DNA of 7,848 bases from an uncultured Lachnospiraceae bacterium. Lineage in GTDB: Bacteria > Bacillota > Clostridia > Lachnospirales > Lachnospiraceae. Below the pieces are notes generated by a model. The model was not told where the DNA came from. It saw only the letters and a list, made by a program, of their open reading frames with translations, and did not search any database. Shown here piece by piece: positions 6,311 to 7,848 of this stretch. Location: assembly GCA_947178465.1 (NCBI GenBank), contig CAMWYL010000146.1, positions 1-7,848 on the forward strand, read 5' to 3'. Position numbers and translations under genes: made by a program. Position 1 is the first letter of the stretch. Every line of letters begins with the position of its first letter.

Positions 6311-7072
6311 TTATCTTGCAAGCCATCCGCCGTCAACCGCAAGGGTAAAGCCGTGGACATATGTAGAAGCATCTGAAGCTAAGAAAATAGCCGCGCCTGT
6401 GATATCCTCGGGAGTTCCCCAGCGTCCGGCAGGAATACGCGACAGGATTTCGTCGCTTCGCTGGCCGTCTTTTCTGAGATTTTCCGTGTTATTTGTTGCC
6501 ATATAGCCGGGAGCGATGGCATTTACATTGATGCCGTGCGCTGCCCATTCATTTGCAAGCGCTTTGGTAATTCCCATGATGGCGCTTTTGCTTGCTGCGT
6601 AAGCCGGTACCCGCACGCCGCCCTGATAGCTTAGCATGGAGGCGATATTGATGATTTTTCCGCCTTTTTTGTCTGCAATCCAACCTTTGGCGAAAGTCTG
6701 ACAGAGGAAGAAGACTATTTTTTCGTTAATATTGATGACCGCATCCCAATCCTCAACTGTTACGTCAACCGCATCGCACCTCTTAATGATGCCGGCATTA
6801 TTTACGAGGATATCAACACGGCCACAGGCTTTATTGGCTTCCTCTACAATATGGGGAATTGCGGCCATATCCGATAAGTCTGCGATAATTTCCGTGAAGC
6901 TTCCCGAGAAGGCGGCGATTTTATCCGAGGTTTCCTGACAGCTTCTGCGTGCGACACCAATCACATTAGCACCCGCTTCTGCGTATGCTACACAAATTCC
7001 CTGACCGAGTCCGGTGTTGGCCCCTGTTACAAGGGCAGTTTTTCCTTTCAATGAAAACATCTCTAATGACAT
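6311..7072 (-). CDS. kduD: 2-dehydro-3-deoxy-D-gluconate 5-dehydrogenase (SDR family)
   Basis: KduD interconverts 2,5-diketo-3-deoxygluconate and 2-keto-3-deoxygluconate using NAD(H), in the breakdown of pectin and other uronate polymers. From the ATG at 7072 the protein is 253 residues, the length of E. coli KduD. It has the Rossmann motif TGANTGLG (16-23), NNAG (91-94), and the catalytic Ser145, Tyr158 and Lys162 in IASMLSYQGGVRVPAYAASK. The blocks INVNAIAPGYMATNN and RIPAGRWG and the ending AVDGGWLAR closely match KduD. An upstream in-frame ATG at 7132 is rejected: AGAAAGGAA (7081-7089) lies directly before 7072, and homologues start at the FSLKGK strand. Oddity: the residue after the conserved Asn115 is Glu, where a hydrophobic residue is usual. 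No kduI, kdgK or kdgA is visible. A related gluconate 5-dehydrogenase role is the main alternative. Confidence 0.9.
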   Translation of the reverse strand: MSLEMFSLKGKTALVTGANTGLGQGICVAYAEAGANVIGVARRSCQETSDKIAAFSGSFTEIIADLSDMAAIPHIVEEANKACGRVDILVNNAGIIKRCDAVDVTVEDWDAVININEKIVFFLCQTFAKGWIADKKGGKIINIASMLSYQGGVRVPAYAASKSAIMGITKALANEWAAHGINVNAIAPGYMATNNTENLRKDGQRSDEILSRIPAGRWGTPEDITGAAIFLASDASTYVHGFTLAVDGGWLAR

Positions 7073-7126
7073 AATAATTTTTCCTTTCTGTGGATGAACA
7101 GCAGTTTCAAATTCATTTATGGGAAA

Positions 7127-7144
7127 CGTCAAATTTATTTGTCG
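7127..7144. promoter_or_regulatory. Imperfect palindrome in the kduD leader, candidate operator
   Basis: CGTCAAATTTATTTGTCG is an 18-bp dyad with eight of nine complementary positions (one T-T mismatch). It lies just downstream of the predicted kduD transcription start, where a bound repressor would block elongation. The regulator is inferred, not shown. Confidence 0.4.
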
Positions 7145-7153
7145 TCTGTTATA

Positions 7154-7182
7154 ATTATACCGAATAATGGATATTGGGGCAA
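7154..7182 (-). promoter_or_regulatory. Predicted sigma-A promoter of kduD
   Basis: On the minus strand the -35 is TTGCCC (7182-7177) and the -10 is a perfect TATAAT (7159-7154), with 17 bp between them. The start would be near 7147, leaving about 75 nt of leader before the ATG at 7072. Confidence 0.6.
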
Positions 7183-7184
7183 TA
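7172..7184. promoter_or_regulatory. TATTG-N3-CAATA dyad over the kduD -35 box, candidate operator
   Basis: TATTGGGGCAATA is a perfect 5-bp inverted repeat with a 3-nt centre. It covers the whole predicted -35 of kduD and lies 14 bp upstream of the -35 of the divergent regulator gene. A repressor bound here would exclude RNA polymerase from kduD. Confidence 0.4.
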
Positions 7185-7198
7185 AGAAATTAGATTAC

Positions 7199-7227
7199 TT
7201 GACTTTCTGCACAATACATAGTATAGT
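7199..7227 (+). promoter_or_regulatory. Predicted sigma-A promoter of the trmB-type regulator gene
   Basis: TTGACT (7199-7204) and TATAGT (7222-7227) are separated by 17 bp, each five of six to consensus. The start would be near 7234, about 73 nt before the preferred GTG start of the regulator. It is the best-matching promoter in the window. Confidence 0.7.
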
Positions 7228-7242
7228 GTTCCTGAAGAGAAC
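7228..7242. promoter_or_regulatory. GTTC-N7-GAAC dyad at the regulator transcription start
   Basis: GTTCCTGAAGAGAAC immediately follows the -10 of the regulator promoter and covers its predicted start point. It is a possible autoregulatory site. The arms are only 4 bp, so this is tentative. Confidence 0.3.
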
Positions 7243-7246
7243 CACT

Positions 7247-7253
7247 AAGGAGG
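7247..7253 (+). promoter_or_regulatory. Consensus Shine-Dalgarno with no standard start codon downstream
   Basis: AAGGAGG is a perfect Shine-Dalgarno within the regulator's predicted leader. The nearest ATG (7280) is 26 nt away, too far for normal use. The only codons at workable or nearly workable spacing are CTG (7256) and ATT (7259), which open a very short frame ending at TAA 7277-7279, directly before ATG 7280. Confidence 0.5.
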
Positions 7254-7291
7254 CGCTGATTCAACCAACGTTTCCCTAAATGTGTTGCAAA

Positions 7292-7302
7292 AAGGCGGTG
7301 AA
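7292..7302 (+). promoter_or_regulatory. Ribosome binding site that decides the regulator start
   Basis: AAGGCGGTGAA differs from the full anti-Shine-Dalgarno complement (AAGGAGGTGA) by one base. Its core is 8 nt before GTG 7307, favouring GTG 7307 over ATG 7280 as the start. Confidence 0.5.
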
Positions 7303-7306
7303 ACAG

Positions 7307-7848
7307 GTGGAAAGTGCGGCTTCGGGGTCATTGGCAGAGAAGCTGATGCAGTTCGGGCTCACCAGGCAGGGGGCAGTCATTTATCTTTGCCTGATGAGAA
7401 ACAAGGAGTTATCAGGATATGAGGCTTCCAAGATGACCGGAATATCCCGTTCCAATGTCTACAGTGCATTGGCCGGTTTGGTAGAAGAGGGTGCGGCGTA
7501 TCTGTTGGAGGGCAGTACCAATAAATATATCGCTGTGGAAGTGGGCGATTTCTGTCAGAACAGGATACGCCGGCTCGAACAGCTAAGGCATGCGCTGGTC
7601 AGTGAGATTCCACGGGTGGATACAGCCTGTGACGGGTATATTACCATAAGCAGCCACAAGCACATTATGGACAAAATCCACACCATGTTGGAGCATGTGG
7701 AGTATCGGGCCTATATTGCTATGGAAACAAAGTATCTGGAGCAGCTTCGAGAGCCGCTTGCCCAATTGACTGCGGCAGGGAAAAAGCTGGTCCTGCTGGT
7801 AGATGAGCCGCTTGAAGAAGAGATAGCGGGCAGTATTGTGTATATTAC
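7307..7848 (+). CDS. TrmB-family transcriptional regulator (3' partial)
   Basis: About 180 residues are visible; the window ends inside the gene. Residues 9-30 (LAEKLMQFGLTRQGAVIYLCLM) and the winged helix-turn-helix that follows (about 36-77, including YEASKMTGISRSNVYSALAGLVEEG and a wing near 68-77) match the N-terminal domain of TrmB-type regulators. A helical linker (QNRIRRLEQLRHALVSEI, 84-101) probably dimerises. From about residue 108 (GYITISSHKHIMDKI) comes the start of the C-terminal effector domain, which binds sugars in characterised TrmB proteins. The start is uncertain: GTG 7307 has a good ribosome site, while ATG 7280 would add nine residues (MCCKKAVKQ). The gene is divergent from kduD, so local control of kduD is a reasonable inference. 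The ligand is unknown. Confidence 0.82.
   Translation, partial: MESAASGSLAEKLMQFGLTRQGAVIYLCLMRNKELSGYEASKMTGISRSNVYSALAGLVEEGAAYLLEGSTNKYIAVEVGDFCQNRIRRLEQLRHALVSEIPRVDTACDGYITISSHKHIMDKIHTMLEHVEYRAYIAMETKYLEQLREPLAQLTAAGKKLVLLVDEPLEEEIAGSIVYI

Noticed and set aside
7073..7132. KduD start at 7132, adding 20 residues
   Set aside because: The ribosome site AGAAAGGAA lies inside this extension immediately before 7072, and the 253-residue form equals the known family length.
7118..7136. Catabolite-repression (cre) site near GGGAAACGTCAAA
   Set aside because: Aligned on its CG centre, it misses several invariant positions of the cre consensus on both strands.
7094..7279. Plus-strand 61-codon frame between kduD and the regulator
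   Set aside because: It runs through both predicted promoters, has no ribosome site, and shows no protein-like pattern. The stretch is better explained as regulatory DNA.

Overview
The window looks like chromosomal DNA from a low-to-mid GC Gram-positive anaerobe of the class Clostridia, most likely Lachnospiraceae. This is inferred from strong purine-rich Shine-Dalgarno sites, the style of the HisH and HisF proteins, a short single-membrane-anchor signal peptidase I, and a TrmB-type regulator beside a KduD-type dehydrogenase. No rRNA, tRNA, CRISPR array, insertion sequence or phage gene was seen.

Layout. (1) 1-1590, plus strand: the 3' part of a large gene for an acidic, repeat-containing, Lys/Glu-rich protein with one membrane segment and a C-terminal domain predicted outside the cell; function unknown. 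A strong intrinsic terminator follows (1658-1719). (2) 1803-3881, plus strand: hisH, hisF and ung, closely spaced. HisH and HisF are the two subunits of imidazole glycerol phosphate synthase, and Ung is uracil-DNA glycosylase. The spacer after ung carries a 60-nt inverted repeat and a small terminator-like hairpin. (3) 4061-6182, plus strand: lepB (signal peptidase I), a small P-loop kinase-like protein, and two different GNAT acetyltransferases. Gaps are 13, -1 and 22 nt, so they are probably one transcript. The kinase and first GNAT are visibly more AT-rich than hisF. (4) 6311-7072, minus strand: kduD, converging on the GNAT operon across a spacer with a long imperfect inverted repeat. (5) 7307 to the window end, plus strand: the start of a TrmB-family regulator gene, divergent from kduD.

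How the parts fit. The HisHF pair makes imidazole glycerol phosphate and AICAR from PRFAR and glutamine; the other histidine genes are not here. The kduD/trmB divergon is the most coherent regulatory unit: two sigma-A-like promoters face away from each other and three small dyads lie on or beside them, suggesting local control of a hexuronate/KDG-pathway enzyme by the TrmB protein. The kinase-GNAT-GNAT group behind lepB looks like a small-molecule modification set, but no substrate can be read from sequence.

No completely new system is obvious. The items most worth a second look are the repeat protein at the left edge, the kinase/GNAT cluster, the kduD/trmB control region, and the second, apparently orphan Shine-Dalgarno upstream of trmB.
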